NCBI GenBank assembly: GCA_964424375.1
Contig: CAYRIH010000013.1
Span: 1 to 15,572 of the forward strand
Source: CAYRIH01 sp964424375
GTDB lineage: Bacteria > Patescibacteriota > Kazan-3B-28 > UBA10110
Direction: 5' to 3'
Length of the DNA stretch: 15,572 nucleotides
The notes under the pieces are model-generated. The model was not told the DNA's origin. It ran no database searches and saw only the letters and a program-made list of their open reading frames with translations. Below, piece by piece: positions 1 to 5,599 of the stretch (the stretch's first letter is position 1; every line of letters begins with the position of its first letter). The position numbers and the translations under genes were made by a program.

Positions 1-778
1 GGCAAAGCGCTATACGAAAACTCGCCGGCTCATTCTTCAATAGGCACGATATCACCCCGCTCTTTCAATGGACAAACTACAATTGTCTTTAAACCCAATC
101 CTGGCTTATTAGATCAAAATTAGTTTTTGTTTATCCACAGAAAGAGTGGGGCTTTATCGGTTTGTTCGCAAACAGTTTCAGGTTCTATTTCACTGGGCGT
201 TCCGCCCTTCTTTTCATCTTTCCCTCACTGTACTAGTTCACTATCGGTGATAAGTAGTATTTAGTCTTACCGGATGGTCCCGGCAAATTCCGACAGGATT
301 TCACGAGTCCCGCCGTACTCAAGAAAAGTTATTCAGAGTCATTTCTTTTTCGCATACAGGACTATCACCTTCTATGGTTGCTCTTTCCAGAGACCTTTTG
401 CTAAAGAAATGATTTCTTACTCCTGATTCAATCTACTGCTTGAAAATATAACTTCCTTATAACCCCTTTACTGCAACGCCAGTAGGCTATTACACAGAAA
501 AGGTTTAGACTCTTCCCGTTTCGCTCGCCGCTACTAAGGGAATAAAAATTTTTCTTTTTTCCTCGTGCTACTAAGATGTTTCAATTCGCACACTTACCTC
601 TTGTGAGCCTATATATTCAGCCCACAAGTACTCTAGGTTTGCTAGAGTGGGTTTCCCCATTCGGAAATCCCCGGATCAAAGGTTGCTTGGCACCTTCCCG
701 AGGCTTATCGCAGCCTGCTGCGTCCTTCATCGGCTACTTCTCCCAAGGCATCCACCAAAAGCTCTTACGTAACTTGAC
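1..778 (-). rRNA. 23S ribosomal RNA, 5' part (cut by window edge)
   Basis: On the minus strand this reads as domain I of 23S rRNA. The conserved GGTGGATGCC near the 5' end, CCGAATGGGGAAACCCA-like stretch, CGGCGAGCGAAACGGG-like stretch, TGAGGGAAAGATGAAAAGAA and GAATGAGCCGGCGAGTT all occur in the right order. By alignment from memory with E. coli, the mature 5' end falls near 778 and base 1 of the window lies near E. coli position 600, so about four fifths of the gene is missing to the left. Most of the sequence follows the Firmicutes-like pattern, apart from a long insertion at 59-147 that enlarges helix 25. No 16S rRNA or spacer tRNA lies upstream; the next gene on that side runs the other way. 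The exact 5' end is an estimate. Confidence 0.97.
55..151 (-). other. Extended helix 25 of 23S rRNA
   Basis: The CCCC/GGGG pair (55-58 with 148-151) that normally closes a very short loop here brackets 89 extra bases. The insertion folds on itself: CTCTTTC (60-66) pairs with GAAAGAG (140-146), and TGGACAAAC (69-77) pairs with GTTTATCCA (129-137) apart from one mismatch. It is AU-rich and holds no ORF. Helix 25 is known to vary in length, so this reads as a species-specific arm rather than an intron. Confidence 0.8.
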
Positions 779-782
779 TTTT

Positions 783-846
783 GATTAAGAATTTACTCTT
801 AATCGGCAATCGCAAGAAACAAAAATTAATTAATTTGTGGTTTCTT
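783..846. repeat. Two inverted repeats at the 23S 5' boundary
   Basis: GATTAAGA (783-790) and TCTTAATC (797-804) form an 8-bp hairpin with a 6-base loop. Next to it, AAGAAAC (814-820) pairs with GTTTCTT (840-846), and inside that AAATTAA (823-829) pairs with TTAATTT (830-836). Both sit just upstream of the mature 23S 5' end, where precursor rRNA is usually cut, so a processing role (for example RNase III) is a reasonable guess. Confidence 0.6.
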
Positions 847-904
847 ACCTGATTTTTAAGTTACAAACTCTAATATAAAAAATGTTTTGGGTTTTTTTGA
901 TAAT

Positions 905-947
905 AAAAAATAAGGGCCTTAACCCTTACTTTTGAAAATGGGTTAAG
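905..947 (-). promoter_or_regulatory. Terminator/antiterminator-like pair in the 23S leader
   Basis: Read on the minus strand, TAAGGG (928-923) and CCCTTA (916-911) form a hairpin with loop TTAAGG, immediately followed by six T (910-905): the form of an intrinsic terminator. The alternative stem CTTAACCC/GGGTTAAG (947-940 with 925-918) uses the same bases, so the two cannot form together. The element lies between the putative 23S promoter and the 23S gene. Regulation is inferred from structure only. Confidence 0.5.
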
Positions 948-1073
948 TTAAGACTTAAAAAAGATCTCGTAGATATAAAGATACCTGGTTCAAAGAAGTT
1001 ACGTTAATTGTATTTATTACCTTCAAATTATTTGTTGAAAAAATAAGATTTATTACTTTTTATTTACCTAGTT

Positions 1074-1102
1074 ATACTAGCAAACCCTGGTTTAGAGCGC
1101 AA
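1074..1102 (-). promoter_or_regulatory. Putative 23S rRNA promoter
   Basis: The minus strand shows TTGCGC (1102-1097), a 17-base spacer and TAGTAT (1079-1074), with TG one base before the -10 (extended -10 form). An overlapping TATAAC lies at 1076-1071. Transcription would start near 1065 and give a leader of about 285 bases before 23S. It is the best promoter between 23S and the plus-strand gene at 1153. Confidence 0.5.
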
Positions 1103-1138
1103 CACTTTTATTTTATCCATCACTACAAAATTTGCTCT

Positions 1139-1146
1139 GATACAAT
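1139..1146 (+). promoter_or_regulatory. Extended -10, 6 bases before the ATG at 1153
   Basis: TGATACAAT is an extended -10 box ending 6 bases before the ATG. Transcription would begin at or within a base or two of the start codon, giving a leaderless mRNA. No clear -35 box is visible. Confidence 0.5.
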
Positions 1147-1152
1147 ATAAAT

Positions 1153-1422
1153 ATGGAAGATATTAAACTATCCTTAAAACAAGGAAAACAGAGAAGAAAC
1201 CCTCATTTGCATTCCGAGTTACATCTGTTGGTAGATGAGACCAGGATTTTATTTAAAGAAACTGCTAAAAAGGGTAAGGGATCGTTCGGATTTTATCTAG
1301 GATTCTTTAAACGAGTGGGAATTACAAAAGTTAGACAAATTTTAGCAGAAATAAAAGAATCCAAGGACCCTAATTCTGTTAAATTGTTTTGGTGGAAAAT
1401 TAAACAAGAACTCAGTAAATAA
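1153..1422 (+). CDS. Hypothetical protein, 89 aa
   Basis: I do not recognise the family. The protein is basic and soluble, with no signal peptide or membrane segment. The second half (about residues 44-89) is richest in pattern: a FGFYLGFFKRVG stretch, a helix IRQIL-like region, then LFWWKIKQEL, suggesting a small helical domain. The ATG at 1153 is chosen because a good extended -10 lies 6 bases upstream and no Shine-Dalgarno is present, so translation is probably leaderless. The gene stands alone: 23S diverges on its left and the gene at 1483-1845 converges on its right, with a shared bidirectional terminator at 1437-1459. Codon use matches the AT-rich housekeeping genes, which supports it being a real resident gene. 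Confidence 0.75.
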   Translation: MEDIKLSLKQGKQRRNPHLHSELHLLVDETRILFKETAKKGKGSFGFYLGFFKRVGITKVRQILAEIKESKDPNSVKLFWWKIKQELSK

Positions 1423-1436
1423 AATATGGTAAACAA

Positions 1437-1459
1437 AAAGCCGTAAATTATACGGCTTT
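1437..1459. terminator. Bidirectional intrinsic terminator
   Basis: AAAGCCGTA (1437-1445) and TACGGCTTT (1451-1459) form a perfect 9-bp stem with a 5-base loop. On the minus strand it runs on into TTTTTGTTT, a good U-tract for the gene at 1483-1845; on the plus strand the tail is TTTATT. It sits between two convergent genes. Confidence 0.8.
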
Positions 1460-1482
1460 ATTCAAATACAAGTTGTAATTGA

Positions 1483-1845
1483 TTAGTTGCTAGGTCTGGG
1501 CTTGTCCCAACAAACATGGATATCAGTGAAGGTGGGACCACTCTCTTCCCGAGATGTGGGTAAAGTTGTTTTTCCAACCCTCGCCCAGAACCCTTTGTTG
1601 CGGAGGAATTTCGAAGCCTGCCCAGGAATAACCCCAGAAGTTTCGTACACCACTAACGTAGCTTTGTAGTAACCACCTTCGGCACGTGCTAGGATCTTGG
1701 GTGCCCACTTTGTTTTGAATAGCCGTCTTAGCTGTGCTTGCTCTTTCCCATCTGTGACAGCCCTCTGTTTAACAGGAGCAGTACAACAATTCTCATCAGC
1801 GATGCGTTTAGCTTTTTCACCAGTCAGCTCATCAGGCTTAATCAT
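1483..1845 (-). CDS. Hypothetical protein, 120 aa, GC-richer than neighbours
   Basis: I do not recognise the family. The longest reading frame starts at 1869, but a strong AAGGAG (1860-1855) is placed 9 bases before the ATG at 1845, so the start used here is the one beginning MIKPDE. The predicted protein is basic and soluble, with a Cys-Cys pair near residues 20-21, a helical Lys/Arg-rich middle, and an aromatic C-terminal half (GGYY, KGFWARVGK, HVCWDKP). Base composition is visibly closer to 50% GC than the flanking genes. A separate promoter, a proper Shine-Dalgarno and its own terminator make it an independent unit. Similar traits in the gene at 5192-5599 suggest common origin or control, possibly acquisition by transfer. 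Overlapping plus-strand frames here are shadows. Confidence 0.65.
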   Translation of the reverse strand: MIKPDELTGEKAKRIADENCCTAPVKQRAVTDGKEQAQLRRLFKTKWAPKILARAEGGYYKATLVVYETSGVIPGQASKFLRNKGFWARVGKTTLPTSREESGPTFTDIHVCWDKPRPSN

Positions 1846-1877
1846 AGATTTCATCTCCTTAAGGTACAAGATGTTTT

Positions 1878-1906
1878 AGTATACCCCAGAGCAAAAATCT
1901 CGACAA
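1878..1906 (-). promoter_or_regulatory. Promoter of the 120-aa gene
   Basis: On the minus strand TTGTCG (1906-1901), a 17-base spacer and TATACT (1883-1878). The predicted start near 1871 gives a leader of about 26 bases that carries AAGGAG. It is divergent from the RNA promoter at 1928-1956. Confidence 0.7.
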
Positions 1907-1927
1907 GGGATTTGGTTCTGCGAATAT

Positions 1928-1956
1928 TTGACATCTAAGATAAGAAATTATATAAA
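1928..1956 (+). promoter_or_regulatory. Strong promoter for the small RNA
   Basis: TTGACA (1928-1933), 17-base spacer, TATAAA (1951-1956): one base from consensus. No open reading frame of note follows, and a hairpin terminator lies about 110 bases downstream. Confidence 0.75.
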
Positions 1957-1962
1957 GTATAT

Positions 1963-2105
1963 AGTGAAAGCCAGTACAAGTTGGCCCTGGGAGCCGGGAC
2001 GGAGTCTGTTTACTGAATAAGGTACCTCGGACACCGTAGTTTAACCTCCCACACTCTAAAAATCTTGTTGGCCACATTTTCATGGAAATGTGGCCACTTC
2101 TCTTT
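1963..2105 (+). ncRNA. Candidate structured small RNA, family unknown
   Basis: A near-consensus promoter, no convincing ORF, and a terminator hairpin define a transcript of about 140 bases. By eye it folds into a three-way junction. AGTG (1963-1966) pairs with CACT (2052-2055). GCCA (1970-1973) pairs with TGGC (1982-1985). TGGGAG (1988-1993) pairs with CTCCCA (2046-2051), enclosing ACGG-A-GTCTG, which pairs with CTCGGAC-A-CCGT-like bases around one A-A mismatch. The body is clearly GC-richer than the surrounding intergenic DNA. I could not match it to SRP RNA, tmRNA, RNase P RNA or a riboswitch I know, and it is short for 6S RNA. It might instead be an upstream leader of def-fmt, but the terminator and a second -10 box at 2160 argue for a separate gene. 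Confidence 0.6.
2069..2105 (+). terminator. Terminator of the small RNA
   Basis: TGGCCACATTT (2069-2079) pairs perfectly with AAATGTGGCCA (2086-2096) around a 6-base loop, followed by the U-rich but broken tail CTTCTCTTTATTT. The 11-bp stem is strong; the tail is imperfect. Confidence 0.7.
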
Positions 2106-2159
2106 ATTTATACTTTTAATAATACCTCTATTTTAAATGGTTTACTTGAATCAATAAGG

Positions 2160-2165
2160 TAAAAT
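2160..2165 (+). promoter_or_regulatory. -10 box, 6 bases before def
   Basis: TAAAAT ends exactly 6 bases before the def ATG, so transcription should start at or near the start codon. No clear -35 and no usable Shine-Dalgarno. Confidence 0.45.
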
Positions 2166-2171
2166 AGGATT

Positions 2172-2693
2172 ATGAAAAGAAAAATAGTTTTATATACAAA
2201 TCAGAAATTACGTAAAAAGAGCACTCAGGTGCTTAAAATTGATAATTCTGTTAAAAAACTGATTAAAGATATGATTGATACTATGAGAAACGACAATGGA
2301 ATCGGTCTTTCAGCCATCCAAATTGACAAACCTAAAAGAGTTATAGTTTATGAATATATAAAACCCCCAAAATCGAAAAATCTAAGCCCAAAAATTCCTT
2401 TAAAAATTTTAATTAATCCCAAAATTACAAAGTTCTCTAAAAAAACAGAGTTAGATGAAGAGGGTTGTTTATCATTCCCTAATCTTTATGGCATAGTTAA
2501 GCGCTCTACTCATATAAAAGTTACTGCACTGGGCTTGGATGGCAAAGAAATCAAATTTGGTGCCAAAGGATTAGAAGCTAGAGTAATTCAGCACGAAATA
2601 GATCATTTGGATGGGATATTATTTGTAGATCATCTAAAAGATTTAAACAAACTTTATACTTACGAAATTAAAGAAAAAAAAGAAGAAGTATAA
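2172..2693 (+). CDS. def: Peptide deformylase
   Basis: Removes the formyl group from the N-terminal methionine of new proteins in the cytoplasm, using a metal ion (usually Fe2+). All three family motifs are present. Motif 1 is GIGLSAIQ (residues 43-50, with Ser in place of the more usual Ala of GLAAxQ), motif 2 is EGCLS (97-101, metal ligand Cys99), and motif 3 is HEIDH (141-145, ligands His141 and His145, catalytic Glu142). The length of 173 residues is normal, with a Lys/Glu-rich tail. A -10 box 6 bases upstream suggests leaderless translation. It is followed after a single base by fmt, forming the classic def-fmt operon, whose products remove and add the same formyl group. Confidence 0.97.
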   Translation: MKRKIVLYTNQKLRKKSTQVLKIDNSVKKLIKDMIDTMRNDNGIGLSAIQIDKPKRVIVYEYIKPPKSKNLSPKIPLKILINPKITKFSKKTELDEEGCLSFPNLYGIVKRSTHIKVTALGLDGKEIKFGAKGLEARVIQHEIDHLDGILFVDHLKDLNKLYTYEIKEKKEEV

Positions 2694-2694
2694 A

Positions 2695-3648
2695 ATGAAT
2701 AAATCCATATACAACATTGTTTTTATGGGGACACCAAAATTTGCTCTCCCCTCACTTCAAGCTTTAATAAATGATTCAAATTTAGAAGTTAATTTAGTGA
2801 TTACTCAACCAGACAAATCGACAGGGAGAAACAAGATATTAAAACCTAGCCCCATAAAAGAATTAGCTTTGTCTAATAATATAGAAGTTTTTACTCTAGA
2901 TAAGATTAAAAGTGACGCTAAAATAAAAGAAAAAATTATAAAAGCTAATCCTGATGTAATTGTAGTAGTAGCCTATGGCAAAATTCTGCCTCAAGAAATT
3001 TTAGATATTTCCAAAATGGGAACAGTAAATATTCATGCATCAATTCTGCCAAAATATAGGGGCGCCTCCCCTGTGGTTGGCAGTATTTTAGCTGGAGATA
3101 AACAAACTGGCGTTACTTTAATGAAACTAGATGCCCAAATGGATACTGGACCAATCATAGCTATCAGCCAGCCTGTGTTAATCAGCCAAAATGATACCAC
3201 TGCAACTCTTTCTGATAAATTAGCCAAAATTGGAGCTAATCTGCTGATAAGTAATCTGACTAAATATATAGAAGGTCAAATTAAACCACAGCCCCAAGAC
3301 AACACTCAAGCTACCTATGTAAAATTAATCAAAAAATCTGATGGACAAATTAACTGGAATGAATCAGCTGAAATTATAGCCAGAAAAATCAGAGCTTATA
3401 TCCCCTGGCCATCAGCCTTTACAAAATATCAGAATAAATTACTCAAGATTGTAAGTGCTATAACCATAGATAAAACTACTGGCAAAACTCCTGGCACAAT
3501 TTGGCTGACAGATGATAAATATCCTGCTGTAAATACATCCCTAGGCAGTTTAAAACTCATAGAAGTCCAGTTGGCAGGCAAAAAACCTATGTCTGGGAAA
3601 AACTTTTTGTTAGGACAATCAGGCTTTATTAATTCAAAATTGGACTAA
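2695..3648 (+). CDS. fmt: Methionyl-tRNA formyltransferase
   Basis: Transfers a formyl group from 10-formyltetrahydrofolate to initiator Met-tRNA in the cytoplasm. The N-terminal Rossmann-type domain begins VFMGTPKFALPSLQAL. The catalytic residues are visible: Asn112 and His114 in VNIHAS, the SILPKYRGASP loop (116-126), and Asp150 in the LDAQMDTGPI motif. The C-terminal OB-like tRNA-binding domain starts near residue 210, with the family signature IRAYIPWPSAF. At 317 residues it is full length. The ATG lies one base after the def stop, so the two are cotranscribed and probably translationally coupled. The presence of folate-dependent formylation implies the cell has or imports a folate cofactor. 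Confidence 0.97.
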   Translation: MNKSIYNIVFMGTPKFALPSLQALINDSNLEVNLVITQPDKSTGRNKILKPSPIKELALSNNIEVFTLDKIKSDAKIKEKIIKANPDVIVVVAYGKILPQEILDISKMGTVNIHASILPKYRGASPVVGSILAGDKQTGVTLMKLDAQMDTGPIIAISQPVLISQNDTTATLSDKLAKIGANLLISNLTKYIEGQIKPQPQDNTQATYVKLIKKSDGQINWNESAEIIARKIRAYIPWPSAFTKYQNKLLKIVSAITIDKTTGKTPGTIWLTDDKYPAVNTSLGSLKLIEVQLAGKKPMSGKNFLLGQSGFINSKLD

Positions 3649-3650
3649 TT

Positions 3651-3659
3651 TGATATAAT
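3651..3659 (+). promoter_or_regulatory. Extended -10 promoter of the 47-aa gene
   Basis: TGATATAAT is a perfect extended -10 box right after the fmt stop. It would start a transcript near 3666 with a leader of about 47 bases. Confidence 0.6.
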
Positions 3660-3712
3660 AATAGTATCTATTTTGAAAATAAGGTAATACATATAAGAAA
3701 GGGGGAATAAAC

Positions 3713-3856
3713 ATGCCATATCTTTATCTTTTGATTGGTATAGTAGACCTGATTTTGGTCTTTATTAATCGCGAATGGGGCTTTACCTTGGCCGTTATTT
3801 TAGGTATTATCTATGTCGTATTCGGCCTTTACGAAGTATTTATGCCTCGTAAGTAG
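3713..3856 (+). CDS. Small two-helix membrane protein, 47 aa
   Basis: This short gene begins MPYLYLLIGI and ends EVFMPRK, stop TAG. It has two hydrophobic helices (about residues 2-18 and 23-43) joined by a short INREWG turn, with positive residues at the C-terminus, so it should sit in the membrane as a hairpin. I recognise no family. Support for it being real comes from its surroundings: a perfect extended -10 box, a strong GGGGG Shine-Dalgarno (3701-3705) 7 bases before the ATG, and an intrinsic terminator at 3901-3929 after the stop. It is a self-contained single-gene unit between fmt and the convergent DUF5665 gene. Confidence 0.8.
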   Translation: MPYLYLLIGIVDLILVFINREWGFTLAVILGIIYVVFGLYEVFMPRK

Positions 3857-3900
3857 ATTATATTATACTTGGACTTATAGTTTTTATCAGATACTCACAA

Positions 3901-3929
3901 AACTCGGACTAATTTTGGTCCGAGTTTTT
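3901..3929. terminator. Intrinsic terminator between convergent genes
   Basis: AACTCGGAC (3901-3909) pairs with GTCCGAGTT (3918-3926) around an 8-base loop, followed by T residues to 3929. On the minus strand the stem runs into TTTTG, so it can also end the DUF5665 transcript. Confidence 0.85.
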
Positions 3930-3944
3930 GTATTAAAAAACCAA

Positions 3945-4217
3945 TTATTTAAGCGCAGAAATATTTGGGGTTACCGAATTAACAAATTCGTTCAATTGCT
4001 TAAAGAAATCCCCTATTACTGGAATGACACCCAAAGCATTTAAAATGTATCCGACAATTACGATTACTAAAGCAAATCCAATTGTGGCACCTAAACCTAC
4101 AAAGATACCCGCCACAAAAGAACGACCAGCTAGGTATCCCCAATTACCATAAGCTTTCTCAAGAGCAATCAAAAAACTAATTAATAACTTCTCTTTTATA
4201 ATTTTCTTTTTGTCCAT
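3945..4217 (-). CDS. DUF5665-type membrane protein
   Basis: A 90-residue protein. After a basic N-terminus (MDKKKIIKEK) and an amphipathic helix, residues 28-66 read AGRSFVAGIFVGLGATIGFA and then a hydrophobic helix, ending in the family-like NALGVIPVIGDFFKQLNEFV. The glycine-rich F.AGI..GLGATIGF pattern, a membrane span and the PVIGDF motif match what I recall of DUF5665, whose function is unknown. A TATAAT box (4229-4224) lies exactly 6 bases before the ATG and there is no Shine-Dalgarno, so the mRNA is probably leaderless. The gene is single, converging on the 47-aa gene through a shared terminator. Confidence 0.8.
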   Translation of the reverse strand: MDKKKIIKEKLLISFLIALEKAYGNWGYLAGRSFVAGIFVGLGATIGFALVIVIVGYILNALGVIPVIGDFFKQLNEFVNSVTPNISALK

Positions 4218-4223
4218 ATCTAC

Positions 4224-4229
4224 ATTATA
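4224..4229 (-). promoter_or_regulatory. -10 box, 6 bases before the DUF5665 gene
   Basis: Perfect TATAAT on the minus strand with exactly 6 bases to the ATG; predicted leaderless start. Confidence 0.6.
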
Positions 4230-4250
4230 TATTATTTTAATTTATTTCTT

Positions 4251-4319
4251 TCCTCGTCATTCTGGCTTGTCCAGAATCTAGTTCTCTCCTCGTCATTCTG
4301 GCTTGTCCAGAATCTAGTT
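4251..4319. repeat. Tandem 36-base repeat with GTCATTCTGG palindromes
   Basis: TCCTCGTCATTCTGGCTTGT plus the following CCAGAATCTAGTT occurs twice, at 4251-4283 and 4287-4319, period 36. Each copy contains ATTCTGG-CTTGT-CCAGAAT, a perfect 7-bp hairpin. It starts just beyond the DUF5665 promoter. Confidence 0.85.
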
Positions 4320-4327
4320 ATATATAA

Positions 4328-4411
4328 GATTCTGGAGTCGCTCTGCTCCCCAGAATGACAAAGGGATGGATCCCCGAATCATTCGCCAGCCAGTGAACTT
4401 CCCAGAATGAC
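4328..4411. repeat. Inverted relatives of the GTCATTCTGG repeat
   Basis: ATTCTGG (4329-4335) and CCAGAAT (4350-4356) form another hairpin ending in CCAGAATGAC, and a second CCAGAATGAC lies at 4402-4411. Both are opposite in orientation to the tandem copies at 4251-4319, so the whole 4251-4411 block is an array of one palindromic family. Its right end is 9 bases from the stop of the lysozyme-like gene. Confidence 0.75.
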
Positions 4412-4419
4412 ATAAAAAA

Positions 4420-4923
4420 TTATGGAATCGGTAAAAGAAGAGTGGGTTCATATAATTCGACAGAGATTTTCTGATTAATTTCGGATAGAGAATAATTGAT
4501 ATTATCAATCCAATGTTGATATGGAAGAACAAATTTCCATCTCCTAACCATTGCTTGAGGGTCGGGCATACCATCTATTGGATCATATTCATATAACAAA
4601 TCAGAAGCATATTTTACAGATTCATCCCAAGATTCAAAATTACGAGTAATACCAAAATCACTACTGAATAATCGGAAATCTTTAATACCCCAAGCATTGA
4701 ACTCCCCTGCCATATTCTGACCATAAGTACTCTCTGCTGCAGAAATAGCTAAGACCATCTGCCAATTATCATATTGAACTAATTCATAAGCAGGAATTGG
4801 ACTATTTTTTTCTTCTAAAAAATTTTGTAGTTGAATTAAGGTAGAATCAGATTGAAAAGAAAATGGTTCTACTATTAGAATTCCCATGAAGAAACTGACC
4901 AAAAAATTTATAAAACTATTCAT
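4420..4923 (-). CDS. Lysozyme-like secreted or membrane-anchored protein
   Basis: The 167-residue protein begins with a hydrophobic segment (residues 4-20), a signal peptide or anchor. Residues 51-110 resemble the lysozyme/transglycosylase fold: a helix VLAISAAESTYG whose Glu64 would be the catalytic acid, then NAWGI (76-80), then FESWDESVKYASDLL, in the order seen in bacterial glucosaminidase- and transglycosylase-like domains. If active it would cut the glycan strands of peptidoglycan outside the membrane. The domain is short and the C-terminal 30 residues are unfamiliar, so enzymatic activity is uncertain. A TATAAT box sits exactly 6 bases before the ATG, with no Shine-Dalgarno. The overlapping frame at 4314-4574 is a shadow. 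Confidence 0.7.
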   Translation of the reverse strand: MNSFINFLVSFFMGILIVEPFSFQSDSTLIQLQNFLEEKNSPIPAYELVQYDNWQMVLAISAAESTYGQNMAGEFNAWGIKDFRLFSSDFGITRNFESWDESVKYASDLLYEYDPIDGMPDPQAMVRRWKFVLPYQHWIDNINYSLSEINQKISVELYEPTLLLPIP

Positions 4924-4929
4924 AGCTCA

Positions 4930-4935
4930 ATTATA
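4930..4935 (-). promoter_or_regulatory. -10 box, 6 bases before the lysozyme-like gene
   Basis: Perfect TATAAT on the minus strand, exactly 6 bases from the ATG; predicted leaderless start. Confidence 0.6.
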
Positions 4936-4975
4936 TATTAGCTATTTTATTGATAGAGTACATATCTAAATTATA

Positions 4976-5091
4976 GCCCATGCTTCGTCCTGCTTTTGCA
5001 GCAGAACTACGCAGGGCAGTCTTCACTTTTTCATTTATAGTGGCAAAGTCAGGCGTATTAGTCCGTGCTTCGCCTAAAGGCTACGCAGGAC
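4976..5091. repeat. Pair of related imperfect palindromes (TGCTTC...TACGCA)
   Basis: Copy A (4976-5017) is GCCC-a-TGCTTC ... TACGCA-GGGC; copy B (5061-5091) is GTCC-g-TGCTTC-GCC-TAAA-GGC-TACGCA-GGAC. The shared TGCTTC and TACGCA arms, the single unpaired base after the first arm and compensating outer bases (GCCC/GGGC against GTCC/GGAC) show one hairpin-forming family with conserved structure. They lie between the lysozyme-like promoter and the terminator at 5095-5122. Confidence 0.7.
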
Positions 5092-5094
5092 AAT

Positions 5095-5122
5095 AAAAAA
5101 CCCGCCGGCGAATAATGGCGGG
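5095..5122 (-). terminator. Intrinsic terminator of the 135-aa membrane protein gene
   Basis: On the minus strand CCCGCC (5122-5117), 10-base loop, GGCGGG (5106-5101), then six T (5100-5095). Strong GC stem and a clean U-tract about 70 bases after the stop at 5192. Confidence 0.9.
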
Positions 5123-5191
5123 TAAGTTAGTGCGTGGACCTACAAGGAGTTAAAATCTCGGCGAGGCGACCATGGTTTAGTTGGATATGAT

Positions 5192-5599
5192 CTAGGCATA
5201 AAAAAGTCTTTTGATTTCGGGTTTGGCAAGATACGTCAATATCCAAATGGCTAGGCCGATTCCTACAAGTTGTAAGAAGACGTTGCCTCCGGTCCTATCA
5301 GCTAAAAGAGCAACAAAGCCGAGCGGAATTGAAATAATGTAGATGACTCTTGTCAACGAATACCCCCACAAGAGAAGCGCCCATAGGCCATAAGCGGCGG
5401 TGGCACATAAGACGCCCAGTAAAAGCAAGATAAAGGCGAAAATTGCTCCTACTCCTGCTTCTGCTGTACCTATACTACTAGCCATAACACCAAAAAACAT
5501 AATACCCATACACGAGAAAATGCATAATACCGCACTCATTCCGGTATATATGGTTATTAAAATGAGCCCGAGAGATTTTGCCGTAGATGAAGTGTTCAT
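5192..5599 (-). CDS. Four-helix membrane protein, 135 aa
   Basis: The start beginning MNTSST is chosen because AAGGAG (5610-5605) lies 5 bases before this ATG; the frame is open further upstream to 5626, but without such support. Hydrophobic helices occur at about residues 9-41, 49-76, 82-100 and 106-124. The AAYGLWALLLWGYSLTRVIY stretch and the C-terminal YLAKPEIKRLF resemble a widespread class of small bacterial membrane proteins with G.GLW...W.R and YL..PE...F patterns, function unknown. Composition is GC-richer than the neighbours. Its mRNA appears to carry a leader of about 150 bases, and it ends at the strong terminator 5095-5122. The Shine-Dalgarno region AAGGAGATGAAAT is identical over 13 bases to that of the gene at 1483-1845. 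Confidence 0.75.
   Translation of the reverse strand: MNTSSTAKSLGLILITIYTGMSAVLCIFSCMGIMFFGVMASSIGTAEAGVGAIFAFILLLLGVLCATAAYGLWALLLWGYSLTRVIYIISIPLGFVALLADRTGGNVFLQLVGIGLAIWILTYLAKPEIKRLFYA

Noticed and set aside
59..147. Group I or group II intron, or homing endonuclease, in 23S
   Set aside because: The insertion is under 100 bases, has no ORF or intron core, and simply extends an existing variable helix.
576..788. Plus-strand ORF of 70 codons
   Set aside because: It lies wholly on the reverse strand of conserved 23S rRNA, so it is not a protein gene.
1483..2083. Several overlapping ORFs on both strands (1487-1669, 1523-1708, 1697-1879, 1738-1938, 1859-2083)
   Set aside because: They are shadows of the 1483-1845 gene or of the small RNA; only the 1483-1845 frame has a promoter, Shine-Dalgarno and terminator.
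1963..2105. SRP RNA, tmRNA, RNase P RNA or 6S RNA
   Set aside because: The GGAA-type SRP apical motif, a tRNA-like end, and the RNase P core are all missing, and the RNA is short for 6S; left as an unknown family.
4251..4319. CRISPR array from the 36-base direct repeat
   Set aside because: There are only two units, directly tandem with no unique spacers, and inverted copies lie next to them; no cas genes are present.
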